Positions 41,283 through 49,587 of a stretch of 64,000 nucleotides of DNA are shown piece after piece. The notes under the pieces were generated by a model. That model saw nothing but the letters and a program-made list of their open reading frames with translations, had not been told where the DNA came from and did no database searches. Numbering within the stretch: the first letter of the stretch is position 1; each line of letters opens with the position of its first letter. Both the position numbers and the translations under genes were made by a program. The stretch is from Paenibacillus marchantiophytorum (lineage in GTDB: Bacteria; Bacillota; Bacilli; Paenibacillales; NBRC-103111): NCBI RefSeq assembly GCF_014640555.1, contig NZ_BMHE01000034.1, forward strand, positions 19,953 through 83,952, written 5' to 3'.

Positions 41283-42275
41283 GTGGGAAACAGAAATAAA
41301 TTGTGTGACAATATACTCGATCTCATTGGTCTTACGCCGCTCGTGCGGATTAACAAGCTGGTCGGGGAAGCGGATGCCGAGGTGTACGTCAAGCTCGAAT
41401 CGTTCAATCCCGCTGGGAGTGTCAAGGATCGCACGGCCTATGGCATCATCCGCCAGGCGGAGCAGGACGGATTGCTCCAGCCGGGCGGAACGATTATCGA
41501 GCTGACCAGCGGCAATACAGGTATTGGACTGGCGGCCATTGGCGCCGTGCTGGGCTATCCGACGATTATTTTCATCCGGGAGAAATATAATCAAGAACGA
41601 TTTGACCTGCTGCGCGCTTACGGCGCCAAGATTATTACATTCGGGGTCGACGAGGATATGGCGGATGTCAAGGAAAGAGTCGAGCAGCTTCATCGAAGCC
41701 TGCCGGGAAGCTACCTGGCCAAGCAGTCGGAGAATCCGGCCAATCCTGCGATTCATCGGCAGACGACCGCCGAGGAGATTTTGTATCAGACAGACCAACG
41801 ATTGGATGCTTATGTTGGAACCTCCGGTACAGGAGGAACGATTACAGGCGTTGGAGAGCGGATTAAGGAAGTGCTGCCGGAGGTAACCGTCCATCTGGTG
41901 GAGTCTATTCATTCCAAAGTTATTGAAGGTGAAGAGCCTGGCGAGCATCAAATTTACGGGATTAGTCCGCCAATGCTTCCCGAAGTGCTGAATAAGGATA
42001 TTGTTGATGAAATCATTCACATTCGGGATGAGGACGCGTATGAGACTGCCAAAGAGTTGGCGCGCCGGGAAGGCATACTTGCCGGGCCCTCGACCGGTGC
42101 GGCCGTCTGGGCTGCCCTGCAGCTTGCCCGCAGGCTGGGCAAGGGCAAACGCGTTATCGCGCTGGGACCGGATACCGGGGAAAGATACCTCAGTATAGGG
42201 TTATTTCGCGATACGGAATCGGCGGAAGCAGACAACACACAGGAACAACTTCAAGTGCCAGTAGGAGGCAAATGA
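41283..42275 (+). CDS. Cysteine synthase family PLP enzyme
   Basis: 330 residues from GTG 41283, which follows GAAGGAGGG by 7 bases; longer in-frame starts run back into the monooxygenase gene. NPAGSVKDRTAYGII holds the PLP lysine (K48), TSGNTGIGLAAIGAV the substrate loop and GTSGTGGTITGVG the phosphate-binding loop. It most resembles O-acetylserine sulphhydrylase A, which joins sulphide to O-acetylserine to make L-cysteine. Cystathionine beta-synthase-like activity (as with MccA) is also possible. It sits 1 base before the D-cysteine desulfhydrase-like gene. Confidence 0.9.
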   Translation: MGNRNKLCDNILDLIGLTPLVRINKLVGEADAEVYVKLESFNPAGSVKDRTAYGIIRQAEQDGLLQPGGTIIELTSGNTGIGLAAIGAVLGYPTIIFIREKYNQERFDLLRAYGAKIITFGVDEDMADVKERVEQLHRSLPGSYLAKQSENPANPAIHRQTTAEEILYQTDQRLDAYVGTSGTGGTITGVGERIKEVLPEVTVHLVESIHSKVIEGEEPGEHQIYGISPPMLPEVLNKDIVDEIIHIRDEDAYETAKELARREGILAGPSTGAAVWAALQLARRLGKGKRVIALGPDTGERYLSIGLFRDTESAEADNTQEQLQVPVGGK

Positions 42276-42276
42276 T

Positions 42277-43281
42277 ATGACAACGGAAGTGAACAACAAA
42301 CCGCGCGTGTCTTTGGGCGAATGGCCGACCCCTTTGCAGGAAGCCAAACAATTATCTGAGCTGCTCGGAGGCAGGCTGCTGGTGAAGCGCGAAGACCTTT
42401 CCGGACTTGGCGCCGGAGGAAACAAAGCGCGAAAGCTTGAATTCCATCTTGGCCAGGCGCTGGCGGAAGGGGCTACGCATCTGATTACGACGGGGGCTGT
42501 TCAGTCTAATCACGCTCATCTGACGGCTGCGGCTGCCCGCAAGTTGGGCTTGCAGGCGCATCTTGTTTTGACGGGCTCTTCGGATGCATCGCCCCGCAGC
42601 GGTAATTTATTGCTCGATCACATTCTGGAGGCGGAGATTACGTTTGTTGAACCCCCAGAAGGCCAGTCGGCACAAGCTTATGTGACGGAACAGATGCGGG
42701 AGATTGCCCGTCGAATTGCCGAAGCAGGGGGCAAAGCTTTTATCATCCCCGAAGGGGGAACAGACCTGCTCGGCACGCTGGGCTACATCGAAGCGCTGCG
42801 TGAGCTGGGAGGACAGCTGGAACAGCGGCTTGGATCTGCAAGCCGGGTACTGGTGGCGGTGGCCGCAGGAACTTGCGGCACCTTCGCCGGCCTGCTGGCA
42901 GGCGCCAAGCTGTCGGCCTTCCCATTCGCCATCGACGTTCTCGGCGTCAGCATTAGCGGCAAGACCGAGCTCAAGATCAAGCGGACGGTCCGGCTCGTGA
43001 ATGAAGCGCTGCAAGCTTCAGGTTCCTTGCTTGAAGTGACCGATGATCAGGTATGGATCGAGGATCGTTTCATCGGCGAAGGCTACGCCAGCAAAACAAA
43101 GGAAGGCGCAGAAGCCATCCGTATAACTGCGCAGAATGAAGGCATCTTTCTGGACCCCGTATACACGGGCAAAGCGATGGCCGCCTTGCTGCATCTGGGC
43201 CGCACGGGCGAGCTCGACGAATACGATGCTGTTGTGTTCCTGCATACAGGGGGACTCCCGCTGTTGTTTCACTATGCGTAA
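42277..43281 (+). CDS. D-cysteine desulfhydrase / ACC-deaminase family PLP enzyme
   Basis: 334 residues. LVKREDLSGLGAGGNKARKLEF carries the PLP lysine K50; TTGAVQSNHAHLTAAAARKLG and DPVYTGKAMAALL are family signatures. D-cysteine desulfhydrase splits D-cysteine to pyruvate, sulphide and ammonia, whereas ACC deaminase opens 1-aminocyclopropane-1-carboxylate. The operon context of sulphur genes favours a desulfhydrase or a C-S lyase. The released sulphide could be captured by the cysteine synthase homologue encoded just upstream. It is the last gene of the operon. Confidence 0.9.
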   Translation: MTTEVNNKPRVSLGEWPTPLQEAKQLSELLGGRLLVKREDLSGLGAGGNKARKLEFHLGQALAEGATHLITTGAVQSNHAHLTAAAARKLGLQAHLVLTGSSDASPRSGNLLLDHILEAEITFVEPPEGQSAQAYVTEQMREIARRIAEAGGKAFIIPEGGTDLLGTLGYIEALRELGGQLEQRLGSASRVLVAVAAGTCGTFAGLLAGAKLSAFPFAIDVLGVSISGKTELKIKRTVRLVNEALQASGSLLEVTDDQVWIEDRFIGEGYASKTKEGAEAIRITAQNEGIFLDPVYTGKAMAALLHLGRTGELDEYDAVVFLHTGGLPLLFHYA

Positions 43282-43393
43282 CCAGACAAGCATGCAGGTT
43301 GGAGCGAACCGGTGATTGCTACCGGCCCGCCCCGGCCTTTTGCTGAACCTTTGGGCGGATCACCGCATAAGCTAGTTCAGGAGGTGATGGCCT

Positions 43394-43633
43394 ATGTCAT
43401 TGCAGCACAAAGCGTATGGTTGGATCGGCAGTCCGGTAGGTGTATCCCTAAAGGACGGGACGGGTACTTCGGGGATTCTGTGCAGTATTCAGGGCGGATC
43501 CATCTATGTGATTGAATATTTATATCATACGCAGTTTGCTACCAAGCACTACCGTTTCGAGCAAATTCAAGACATTCTGCCGTTTCCGCAATGTCCGAAA
43601 CCGACATTGTACCAAACGCAGCCCTTGTACTAA
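43394..43633 (+). CDS. Small uncharacterised protein (79 aa)
   Basis: CAGGAGGTGA lies 6 bases before the ATG, an excellent ribosome binding site. The protein is short, with alternating beta-type sequence (AYGWIGSPVGVSLKDGTGTSG, SIYVIEYLYHTQFATKHY) and a C-terminal FPQCPKPTL tail, compatible with a small SH3-like barrel. I believe similar short proteins are widespread in Paenibacillus but cannot name a family. It is an independent unit closed by the strong terminator at 43639. Confidence 0.75.
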   Translation: MSLQHKAYGWIGSPVGVSLKDGTGTSGILCSIQGGSIYVIEYLYHTQFATKHYRFEQIQDILPFPQCPKPTLYQTQPLY

Positions 43634-43638
43634 GGTTC

Positions 43639-43690
43639 GGTGTCCCAGCGTAGAGAGATCTACGTTGGAGACACCTTTCTTTTTTTCTAA
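43639..43690 (+). terminator. Strong intrinsic terminator
   Basis: GGTGTC-c-CAGCGTAG pairs with CTACGTTG-ga-GACACC around a 6-base loop, followed by TTTCTTTTTTT. Confidence 0.9.
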
Positions 43691-43762
43691 GATAGCTTCG
43701 TTCCGAAACTAGCTGTGGTAAGATGAAAAGAAACGAGGAAAAGCTTGAAAGAGGGTAAATCG

Positions 43763-45166
43763 ATGTCATCCACCATGTATCCCAGAAGATGGGGCATTCT
43801 GCAAATTATTAATATGGGTACGCTTATTTCTACGCTGGATGTTGGGATTGTCAATGTCATCCTGCCTAATATGGCGCAGCAATATGACATTACACTGGCG
43901 CAAATTCAATGGGTGGCGACGGCTTATCTGCTCACGATGGTTGCGTTGCTTCCTTTTTTGGGCAAAATATCGGATAAATGGGATCGCAGGCACATCTATA
44001 GCTTCGGATTTCTCATTTTTAGCGTTGGCTCGATGTGCATCGCCTTATCTGACAGTTTCTCAGGTTTATTGATCTCACGCTGTCTGCAAGGAGTCGGGGC
44101 GACAATGATTATGGCGAATAGCCAAGCGTTGGTCCGTCAAGTATTTCCCGATCACGAGCGTGGACGGGCACTCGGCATGAATGCCATTGTCGTCGCAGCC
44201 GGAACTATGGGGGGGCCTGCACTGGGCGGCATCCTGCTGGAATGGGTCAGTTGGCCATGGCTGTTTTGGATTAATGTGCCCATAGGATTGGTTGCCTTTG
44301 TCCTTGGACTTCGTTGGTTCCCCCGGGCAAAGAGCAAGGGAGTTGCAACTTCATTCGATTTGCTGGGTTCGTTCTTGCTCGCTGGCTCCTTGTGTCTCTT
44401 GATGCTGGCCGCTGAAGGGAGTAAGGAGCATGGGTTCACGATGTCTATTGTAGCTGAAGCCACAGGAGGAGTTCTTGCTTTAATTGTTCTCATTTGGTAT
44501 GAACGGCGACTGCCAGATGGCATATTGGATCATGAATTATTCCGTAATCGCACCGTTTTTATAGGAAATATGAGTTCGTTTCTAATGAATTTGGCACAGA
44601 CAGCCACGTTGATTCCTATTGCTTTTTACTTGCAAAGCGTACTCGGCTTCTCGGCGTGGAAGACAGGCATACTGATGATTCTGCAGCCGCTGATGATGGG
44701 GATTGTTGCCCCGTATGCAGGTAGAATACGAGATTTGTATGGGGCACATTTTCTGATAAAATCAGGAGCTGCGCTAGGTGCTGTGTCTATGCTGGTTGTC
44801 GTTTGTTTCCCTAGTTTAAGCCAATTGGCTATTGGATTGCAGCTGGCTTTATTCGGCATCGGGATGGGCTTGTTCCATGCTACGATGAATGCAGAAATCA
44901 TGAGCGCTGCGCCGGAGACGAAGCTGAGCTTGGCAGGCAGCTTGCTGGCCATGGTGCGTTATATGGGACAAATCGCCGGAATCGGCTTGGCTACCCTTAT
45001 GGTTGGCCATATGGGAGTGGACGGGGGAGACAGCGGGGAAATCAGCTTGCTGATGCGAATACTCTTTGGCATTAGCTGCATTAGCTGTTTGGTTGTTGTC
45101 GGGATGGTGCGAACACTCTCCTTGAATAAACCTAGTTCAATTGAAAGTTTAACCCAGAGCAAATAA
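43763..45166 (+). CDS. MFS drug exporter, DHA2 (EmrB/QacA) type
   Basis: 467 residues from ATG 43763 (GAGGG 7 bases upstream; an upstream TTG at 43745 lacks spacing). Hydrophobic helices number about 13-14. LDVGIVNVILPNMAQQY is the DHA2 helix-1 motif, GKISDKWDRRHIYSFGF the loop after helix 2 and RCLQGVGATMIMANSQALV the helix-4 arginine motif. GTMGGPALGGILLEWVSWPWLFWINVP is the antiporter motif region of drug/H+ exporters. It is likely a proton-driven efflux pump, with no regulator adjacent. Confidence 0.9.
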   Translation: MSSTMYPRRWGILQIINMGTLISTLDVGIVNVILPNMAQQYDITLAQIQWVATAYLLTMVALLPFLGKISDKWDRRHIYSFGFLIFSVGSMCIALSDSFSGLLISRCLQGVGATMIMANSQALVRQVFPDHERGRALGMNAIVVAAGTMGGPALGGILLEWVSWPWLFWINVPIGLVAFVLGLRWFPRAKSKGVATSFDLLGSFLLAGSLCLLMLAAEGSKEHGFTMSIVAEATGGVLALIVLIWYERRLPDGILDHELFRNRTVFIGNMSSFLMNLAQTATLIPIAFYLQSVLGFSAWKTGILMILQPLMMGIVAPYAGRIRDLYGAHFLIKSGAALGAVSMLVVVCFPSLSQLAIGLQLALFGIGMGLFHATMNAEIMSAAPETKLSLAGSLLAMVRYMGQIAGIGLATLMVGHMGVDGGDSGEISLLMRILFGISCISCLVVVGMVRTLSLNKPSSIESLTQSK

Positions 45167-45206
45167 TAATAAAATGAATGCCTAGAAAGATAGGGTTGGT
45201 GATTCG

Positions 45207-45914
45207 ATGACCTACGAAGAAATGATGGAACATTTGGCCGTGCTAGGGAGCGAACAGACGAAGAAGACGTTTCTTAGGCACGGCGCGCAGGAACCTTTAT
45301 ATGGCGTAAAAGTCGGGGATCTGAAGAAGCTGGTCAAGTATGTGAAAAAAGATCGAGAGCTGGCGCTTGCCCTCTACGATTCAGGAAACTCGGACGCGAT
45401 GTATTTGGCTGGGCTTTCAATCAACCCCAAATCGATGACCAAGGAAGAGCTTAGGCATTGGGCCAAGCAAGCAAACTGGTATATGCTTACCGAATATACC
45501 GTTGCCGGTGTTGCCGCAGAAAGCAGCAGCGCGCTTGAACTGGCTCGCGAGTGGCTGCAATCATCGGACGAATTGCTTGCAACCTGCGGTTGGAGCACGT
45601 ATTCGAACTATATTAGCATCACGCCGGATGAGAAGCTTGATCTCCCTGAAATCACGGAGCTGTTAGCGCAGGTGGGAAGAACGATTCACTCCCAAAGAAA
45701 TCGGGTAAGGTACACGATGAACAGCTTTGTCATCGCGGTGGGAACGTACTGTCAACCGCTCATTGAACGGGCCAGGGAGGCAGCTGCTCAGATCGGGAAG
45801 GTAAGCGTGGATGTTGGACAAACCGCCTGTAAAGTGCCGCTCGCCAGCGAGTATATACAGAAAGCTGAGTCTACGGGCCGACTAGGAACGAAGAAGAAAA
45901 CGTGTATTTGTTAA
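45207..45914 (+). CDS. DNA alkylation repair protein (AlkD-like HEAT-repeat fold)
   Basis: 235 residues. GAQEPLYGVKVGDLKKLVKYVKKD and DAMYLAGLSI match the start of the AlkD-like family of all-helical HEAT-repeat glycosylases, with NWYMLTEYTVAGVAAESS near the middle and RNRVRYTMNSFVIAVGTYC later. AlkD-type enzymes excise 3-methyladenine and 7-methylguanine; this subgroup (often annotated as YhaZ/DUF-type relatives) has few characterised members, so catalytic activity is uncertain. The start lies 40 bases after the exporter stop. The DUF421 gene follows by 36 bases. Confidence 0.8.
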   Translation: MTYEEMMEHLAVLGSEQTKKTFLRHGAQEPLYGVKVGDLKKLVKYVKKDRELALALYDSGNSDAMYLAGLSINPKSMTKEELRHWAKQANWYMLTEYTVAGVAAESSSALELAREWLQSSDELLATCGWSTYSNYISITPDEKLDLPEITELLAQVGRTIHSQRNRVRYTMNSFVIAVGTYCQPLIERAREAAAQIGKVSVDVGQTACKVPLASEYIQKAESTGRLGTKKKTCIC

Positions 45915-45950
45915 AGGGCAGCAGCGAATATAGGAGTGAGGGAGATGGAT

Positions 45951-46625
45951 ATGAGTCTGTATATCACGATAGCGGTAAAGCTTGTAGTCGCTTTGATCGG
46001 ATTGTTAATTATGACCCGGCTTCTGGGGAAAAAAGAGATTTCCCAGCTCACCGCTTTCGATTTCGTTTCCTCCTTAATGCTCAGTGAATTGGTGGGAAAT
46101 ACCATTTATGATCCGGAAGTACATCTTAGCCACCTGCTATTCGCGCTTTTAGTCTGGACGCTGCTTGCTTTGGGCTTAGAGAAATTCATCGCTTGGATGC
46201 CTTGGCTTTCCCGCTATGCAGCAGGGACACCGGATCTGGTCATCAAGGATGGTGTGATTGATTTCAAGGCTATGAAACGCAATAACCTTGATTTTGCCCA
46301 ATTAGGCATGCTGCTGCGGGAAAATAATGTGTTCTCGCTGCGGGAAGTCGCCTACGCGCTGTTCGAAACGAACGGGAGCATCAGCGTGCTCCGTCAAAAT
46401 GACCCCGACAGCATGAGCGGGGACGCCAAAAACCAGCAGACGAAGGTTTGTCTGCCGGAAAGTATCATTGAGAATGGCCATATCAATGAAGATGCCCTCA
46501 AGCGCTTGGGCCGTGATTCGAAGTGGCTGAACCAGCTTCTGCAGCTAAGCAGCATCAATCGTCATGAAGAGGTGCTGTATGCCGAATGGTCCGATTCGAA
46601 TGGCCTGTTTTATCAGCTCAAATAG
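45951..46625 (+). CDS. DUF421 / YetF-type membrane protein
   Basis: 224 residues from ATG 45951 (GGGAG 7 bases upstream; an ATG at 45945 overlaps it). Three membrane helices fill the first 85 residues (KLVVALIGLLIMTRLLGKKEISQLTAFDF is the family hallmark). The rest is a cytoplasmic domain with KDGVIDFKAMKRNNLDFAQLGMLLRENN and an aspartate/serine-rich tail, as in YetF and YcaP proteins, some of which are linked to spores. Function unknown. It converges with queF, whose stop is only 6 bases away. Confidence 0.9.
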   Translation: MSLYITIAVKLVVALIGLLIMTRLLGKKEISQLTAFDFVSSLMLSELVGNTIYDPEVHLSHLLFALLVWTLLALGLEKFIAWMPWLSRYAAGTPDLVIKDGVIDFKAMKRNNLDFAQLGMLLRENNVFSLREVAYALFETNGSISVLRQNDPDSMSGDAKNQQTKVCLPESIIENGHINEDALKRLGRDSKWLNQLLQLSSINRHEEVLYAEWSDSNGLFYQLK

Positions 46626-46631
46626 CTCATA

Positions 46632-47132
46632 TTAACGATTATCAATCTTCTCTGGATAAAGATCATGGTTCATCAAGCGATGCTCAGCCATGCCTTCGAA
46701 TTTGGTTCCAGGCTGTCCCCAGTTGCAATAGGGATCGATGGAAATGCCGCCGCGCGGCGTAAATTTACCCCAAACTTCGATGTACCGCGGCGCCATGAGA
46801 TCAATCAAATCATTCATAATGATATTGACACAGTCTTCATGGAAATCACCGTGATTGCGGAAGCTGAATAGATACAGCTTGAGCGATTTACTCTCCACCA
46901 TTTTAATATTGGGAATATAGGAGATGTAGAGGGTGGCAAAATCAGGCTGACCTGTAACAGGGCAAAGGCTGGTGAATTCCGGGAAATTAAATTTGACGAA
47001 GTAATCGCGGTTCGGGTGCTTGTTATCAAAAGCCTCCAGCACGGCCGGGTTGTAACTGAACACATATTGCGTGCCTTGATTGCCTAGAAGGGTAATCTCT
47101 TTCAAATCTTCATTGCTTCTTCCTGCTGACAT
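46632..47132 (-). CDS. queF: NADPH-dependent 7-cyano-7-deazaguanine reductase (preQ0 reductase)
   Basis: 166 residues, the unimodular QueF length of Firmicutes. FTSLCPVTGQPDFATLYISY carries the catalytic Cys that forms the thioimide and the following Asp; VESKSLKLYLFSFRNHGDFHED has the QueF motif ES(K/F)S(L/K)KLY and the catalytic Glu/His region. It reduces preQ0 to preQ1 in queuosine biosynthesis. A class I preQ1 riboswitch lies 18 bases upstream of the start, and GAGG ends 8 bases before the ATG. No queC/D/E gene is adjacent. Confidence 0.97.
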   Translation of the reverse strand: MSAGRSNEDLKEITLLGNQGTQYVFSYNPAVLEAFDNKHPNRDYFVKFNFPEFTSLCPVTGQPDFATLYISYIPNIKMVESKSLKLYLFSFRNHGDFHEDCVNIIMNDLIDLMAPRYIEVWGKFTPRGGISIDPYCNWGQPGTKFEGMAEHRLMNHDLYPEKIDNR

Positions 47133-47140
47133 CGGTAAAT

Positions 47141-47182
47141 CCTCATTTCATAGTTTTTTAGAGAGGGAGTTTGCGAACCTCT
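47141..47182 (-). promoter_or_regulatory. PreQ1-I riboswitch controlling queF, with the Shine-Dalgarno site
   Basis: On the minus strand 47182-47151 reads AGAGGTTCGCAAACTCCCTC then TCTAAAAAACTA. This is the preQ1-I aptamer: stem P1 AGAGG...CCTCT, the conserved TTC...ACTCC-like loop, and the A-rich TAAAAAACTA pseudoknot tail. The GAGG ribosome binding site (47142-47145) follows the tail within 8 bases, so ligand binding should block translation of queF. No terminator is seen, in keeping with translational control. Confidence 0.9.
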
Positions 47183-47341
47183 TCTACGAGCGAGTAGGTT
47201 CTGCTCATAGAGATGACTTCCTTTTTCATAAAAAATGTACCATATACGGCGCGAAAATGCATCCTGCAACGATTGTAGATACGACAGAATACAGGTAAAA
47301 TAGACAAATACTTATGAGTTTCGAGATGGAGGTAAGTACGT

Positions 47342-48286
47342 TTGAAAGCTTATCAGGAGTTATTGCAAGATATTCTTGCCAATGGGACCCAGAAAGAAGA
47401 CCGTACAGGGACGGGCACCATTTCGGTATTTGGCCGCCAGATGCGCTTCGACTTATCCGAGGGGTTTCCGCTGGTCACGACCAAAAGAGTGCCTTTTCGC
47501 TTAATCGCCAGTGAAATCCTCTGGTTTATTAAAGGTGATACGAACATACGGTATTTATTGCAGCACAACAACCATATTTGGAATGAGTGGGCTTTCAAAA
47601 AGTGGGTGGAAAGTGCTGATTACAAGGGGCCGGATATGAGCAATTTCGGTCTGCGCTCTCAGCAGGATGAAGCTTTTAATCTCCAGTACGAAGATCAAAT
47701 GGCTGATTTTGTGCAAAGGGTGCTGGAGGACGATCAGTTTGCTCAGCAGTACGGAGAGCTGGGTGATGTGTACGGCAAGCAATGGCGGGATTGGACAACC
47801 ACACAGGGAGGCACGATCGATCAGTTGAAGGACGTGATTCACATGATCAAAACGAACCCTGATTCGCGCCGCCTCATCGTCTCGGCCTGGAATCCGGAGG
47901 ATGTGCCGACCATGGCGCTTCCGCCTTGTCACACGTTGTTTCAGTTCTATGTAGCGGACGGTAAGCTTAGCTGTCAATTGTACCAACGCAGTGCGGACAC
48001 GTTCCTCGGTATCCCATTTAACATAGCTGGGTATGCTCTGTTGACGCACCTGATCGCGCAGGAATGCGGCCTTGAGGTTGGCGAGTTCGTGCACACGATT
48101 GGCGATGCCCATATCTATACGAACCATTTGGATCAAATTCAAACCTTGCTTAGCCGCGAACCGCGGGAGTTGCCGACGCTTAAACTTAATAAGGATGTCG
48201 CTTCTGTATTTGATTTTGACGTTAGTGATATTGAAATGATCGGTTACAATCCGCACCCTACGATTAAGGCTCCTGTAGCTGTGTAA
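47342..48286 (+). CDS. thyA: Thymidylate synthase (ThyA type)
   Basis: 314 residues from a TTG start, with GATGGAGG 8 bases upstream; the N-terminus MKAYQELLQDILANGTQK matches the family exactly, so the TTG is credible. The length is of the longer (L. casei-like) form, with an extra segment near residues 85-140. Catalytic Cys lies in LPPCHTLFQFYV, RSADTFLGIPFNIAGYA binds dUMP, and the C-terminal PTIKAPVAV closes on the substrate. It makes dTMP from dUMP with 5,10-methylene-THF and yields dihydrofolate, which the next gene recycles. Confidence 0.97.
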   Translation: MKAYQELLQDILANGTQKEDRTGTGTISVFGRQMRFDLSEGFPLVTTKRVPFRLIASEILWFIKGDTNIRYLLQHNNHIWNEWAFKKWVESADYKGPDMSNFGLRSQQDEAFNLQYEDQMADFVQRVLEDDQFAQQYGELGDVYGKQWRDWTTTQGGTIDQLKDVIHMIKTNPDSRRLIVSAWNPEDVPTMALPPCHTLFQFYVADGKLSCQLYQRSADTFLGIPFNIAGYALLTHLIAQECGLEVGEFVHTIGDAHIYTNHLDQIQTLLSREPRELPTLKLNKDVASVFDFDVSDIEMIGYNPHPTIKAPVAV

Positions 48287-48321
48287 GGCTATGTAACGTT
48301 CTAGAGAAGGAGGACTTCAGC

Positions 48322-48804
48322 TTGAGCATTTCGTTTATTTTTGCAATGGACCGCAATCGAGCGATTGGGTTGAATAATCAATTGCCGTGGCATTTGCCAG
48401 CGGATCTAAAGTTTTTCAAGGCTGTGACCATCGGGCATCCCATTCTCATGGGGCGTAAAACATACGAATCCATCGGAAAGCCGCTGCCCGGCAGACGCAA
48501 CATCATTCTCACGCAGAATACTGAGTTCCAGGCGGAAGGCTGCGAGGTTGTTCATTCCGTTCAGGAAGCCGTGGAAGCTTTCCGCGACCAGGAATTATTC
48601 GTTATCGGCGGAGCGGAAATCTTCCGCTTATTCGCTGCCGAAGTCAATCGGATGTACATGACATTCATCGAGCATGAATTTGAGGCGGATACCTTCATTA
48701 ACGAGCTGGACCTTAGCGATTGGAACCTTCAGTCCAGCGAACAAGGTGAGCGCAATGAGAAGAACCCGTACGAATATTATTTCAGAATCTACGATAAGAA
48801 ATAA
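48322..48804 (+). CDS. folA: Dihydrofolate reductase
   Basis: 160 residues, the normal size. SISFIFAMDRNRAIGLNNQLPWHLPADLKFFKAVT has the folate-binding residues, including the active-site Asp in LPADLKFF. LMGRKTYESIGKPLPGRRNIIL binds NADPH, and LFVIGGAEIFRLF is the GG motif. It reduces dihydrofolate made by ThyA, whose gene is 35 bases upstream in the classic thyA-folA order. AGAAGGAGG precedes the start. Confidence 0.97.
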   Translation: MSISFIFAMDRNRAIGLNNQLPWHLPADLKFFKAVTIGHPILMGRKTYESIGKPLPGRRNIILTQNTEFQAEGCEVVHSVQEAVEAFRDQELFVIGGAEIFRLFAAEVNRMYMTFIEHEFEADTFINELDLSDWNLQSSEQGERNEKNPYEYYFRIYDKK

Positions 48805-48805
48805 A

Positions 48806-48859
48806 GAAAAGCCTTGGGCTCCATCCAGGATTCAATTCCTGATGAGCTCAAGGCTTTTG
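48806..48859. terminator. Bidirectional intrinsic terminator between folA and the ycnI-like gene
   Basis: AAAGCCTTG...GAGCTC-type arms with inner ATCcAGGA/TCCTgAT form a long stem with mismatches. A-rich and T-rich ends on both sides would allow termination from both directions. It lies exactly between the two convergent stop codons. Confidence 0.8.
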
Positions 48860-49492
48860 TTATTTGCGTTTCTTCGTTGCGGATACGATAAGCGATAATG
48901 CGCCCAGCACTACGGCTGCGATGGACAAGTACAACGCGGTATTAGAGCTGGATGAGCTGCTTCCCGCAGCTGCAGTTCCTGCAACCACTTGGCCATGGCT
49001 GTCTGTCGTGGCACCTGCCGCTGCTTTGGTTTTCACCGTTGTGACGGAGGCAGGTTTGTCCGAGCCATCGGCACCTACCCACTCAACGACACTGCCGTCT
49101 TTGTAAGTCTGGTAAGCTTTCCAAACAATTTGAGTCGCAGCATCGGCAACTTTGCCCTGCATGCTGAAGTCACCGAATTCCGTACTCGAGAGTCCGTCTC
49201 CGGTTGCTTTCCAGGTAACCCCGGTAATTTTGCCAGCCGTATCTTTGGCGATCTCATAAGTCCATCCAGCCTTAGGCTCGAACCGTGATATGGCTACGGA
49301 ATCAAGAGGAAATTTAACTTCTACCTTCAAGGTAGGGCTGTCTTTCTCCGACGGTACACGAACCGTGAATTTCTCGTAGCTGCCTTGTGTGGCTTCCTTA
49401 GGATAAACGACAACGTGGGCGCTCGCGATTCCTGCAAGCAGCATGGAACCTACAAGCAGAAGACCTGTATGAAGCATAATTTTTTTGAACAT
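48860..49492 (-). CDS. YcnI-like DUF1775 copper-binding-type exported protein
   Basis: 210 residues from ATG 49492 (AAGGGGAA upstream; longer in-frame starts lack it). A signal peptide ends at GIASA, leaving HVVVYPKEATQGSYEKFTVRVPSE. An N-terminal His after cleavage is the hallmark of the Cu(II)-brace of B. subtilis YcnI. The DUF1775 domain runs to ~140, and a Ser/Ala-rich linker leads to a C-terminal membrane helix (ALYLSIAAVVLGALSLIVS) and basic tail, so the protein is anchored. B. subtilis ycnI sits with copper importer ycnJ; no copper transporter is adjacent here. Confidence 0.9.
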   Translation of the reverse strand: MFKKIMLHTGLLLVGSMLLAGIASAHVVVYPKEATQGSYEKFTVRVPSEKDSPTLKVEVKFPLDSVAISRFEPKAGWTYEIAKDTAGKITGVTWKATGDGLSSTEFGDFSMQGKVADAATQIVWKAYQTYKDGSVVEWVGADGSDKPASVTTVKTKAAAGATTDSHGQVVAGTAAAGSSSSSSNTALYLSIAAVVLGALSLIVSATKKRK

Positions 49493-49587
49493 GATAGTGT
49501 TCCCCTTTCGAATCATCTCTTCTCATGTTGTCCATGTTACTTGATTGGTAAGCGTAAGAGTATGACTCGAATGGGCTATTTTTTCGA

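Noticed and set aside
41253..42020. Minus-strand ORF (255 codons) opposite the cysteine synthase gene
   Set aside because: Shadow frame of a gene with clear PLP motifs on the plus strand; no ribosome binding site.
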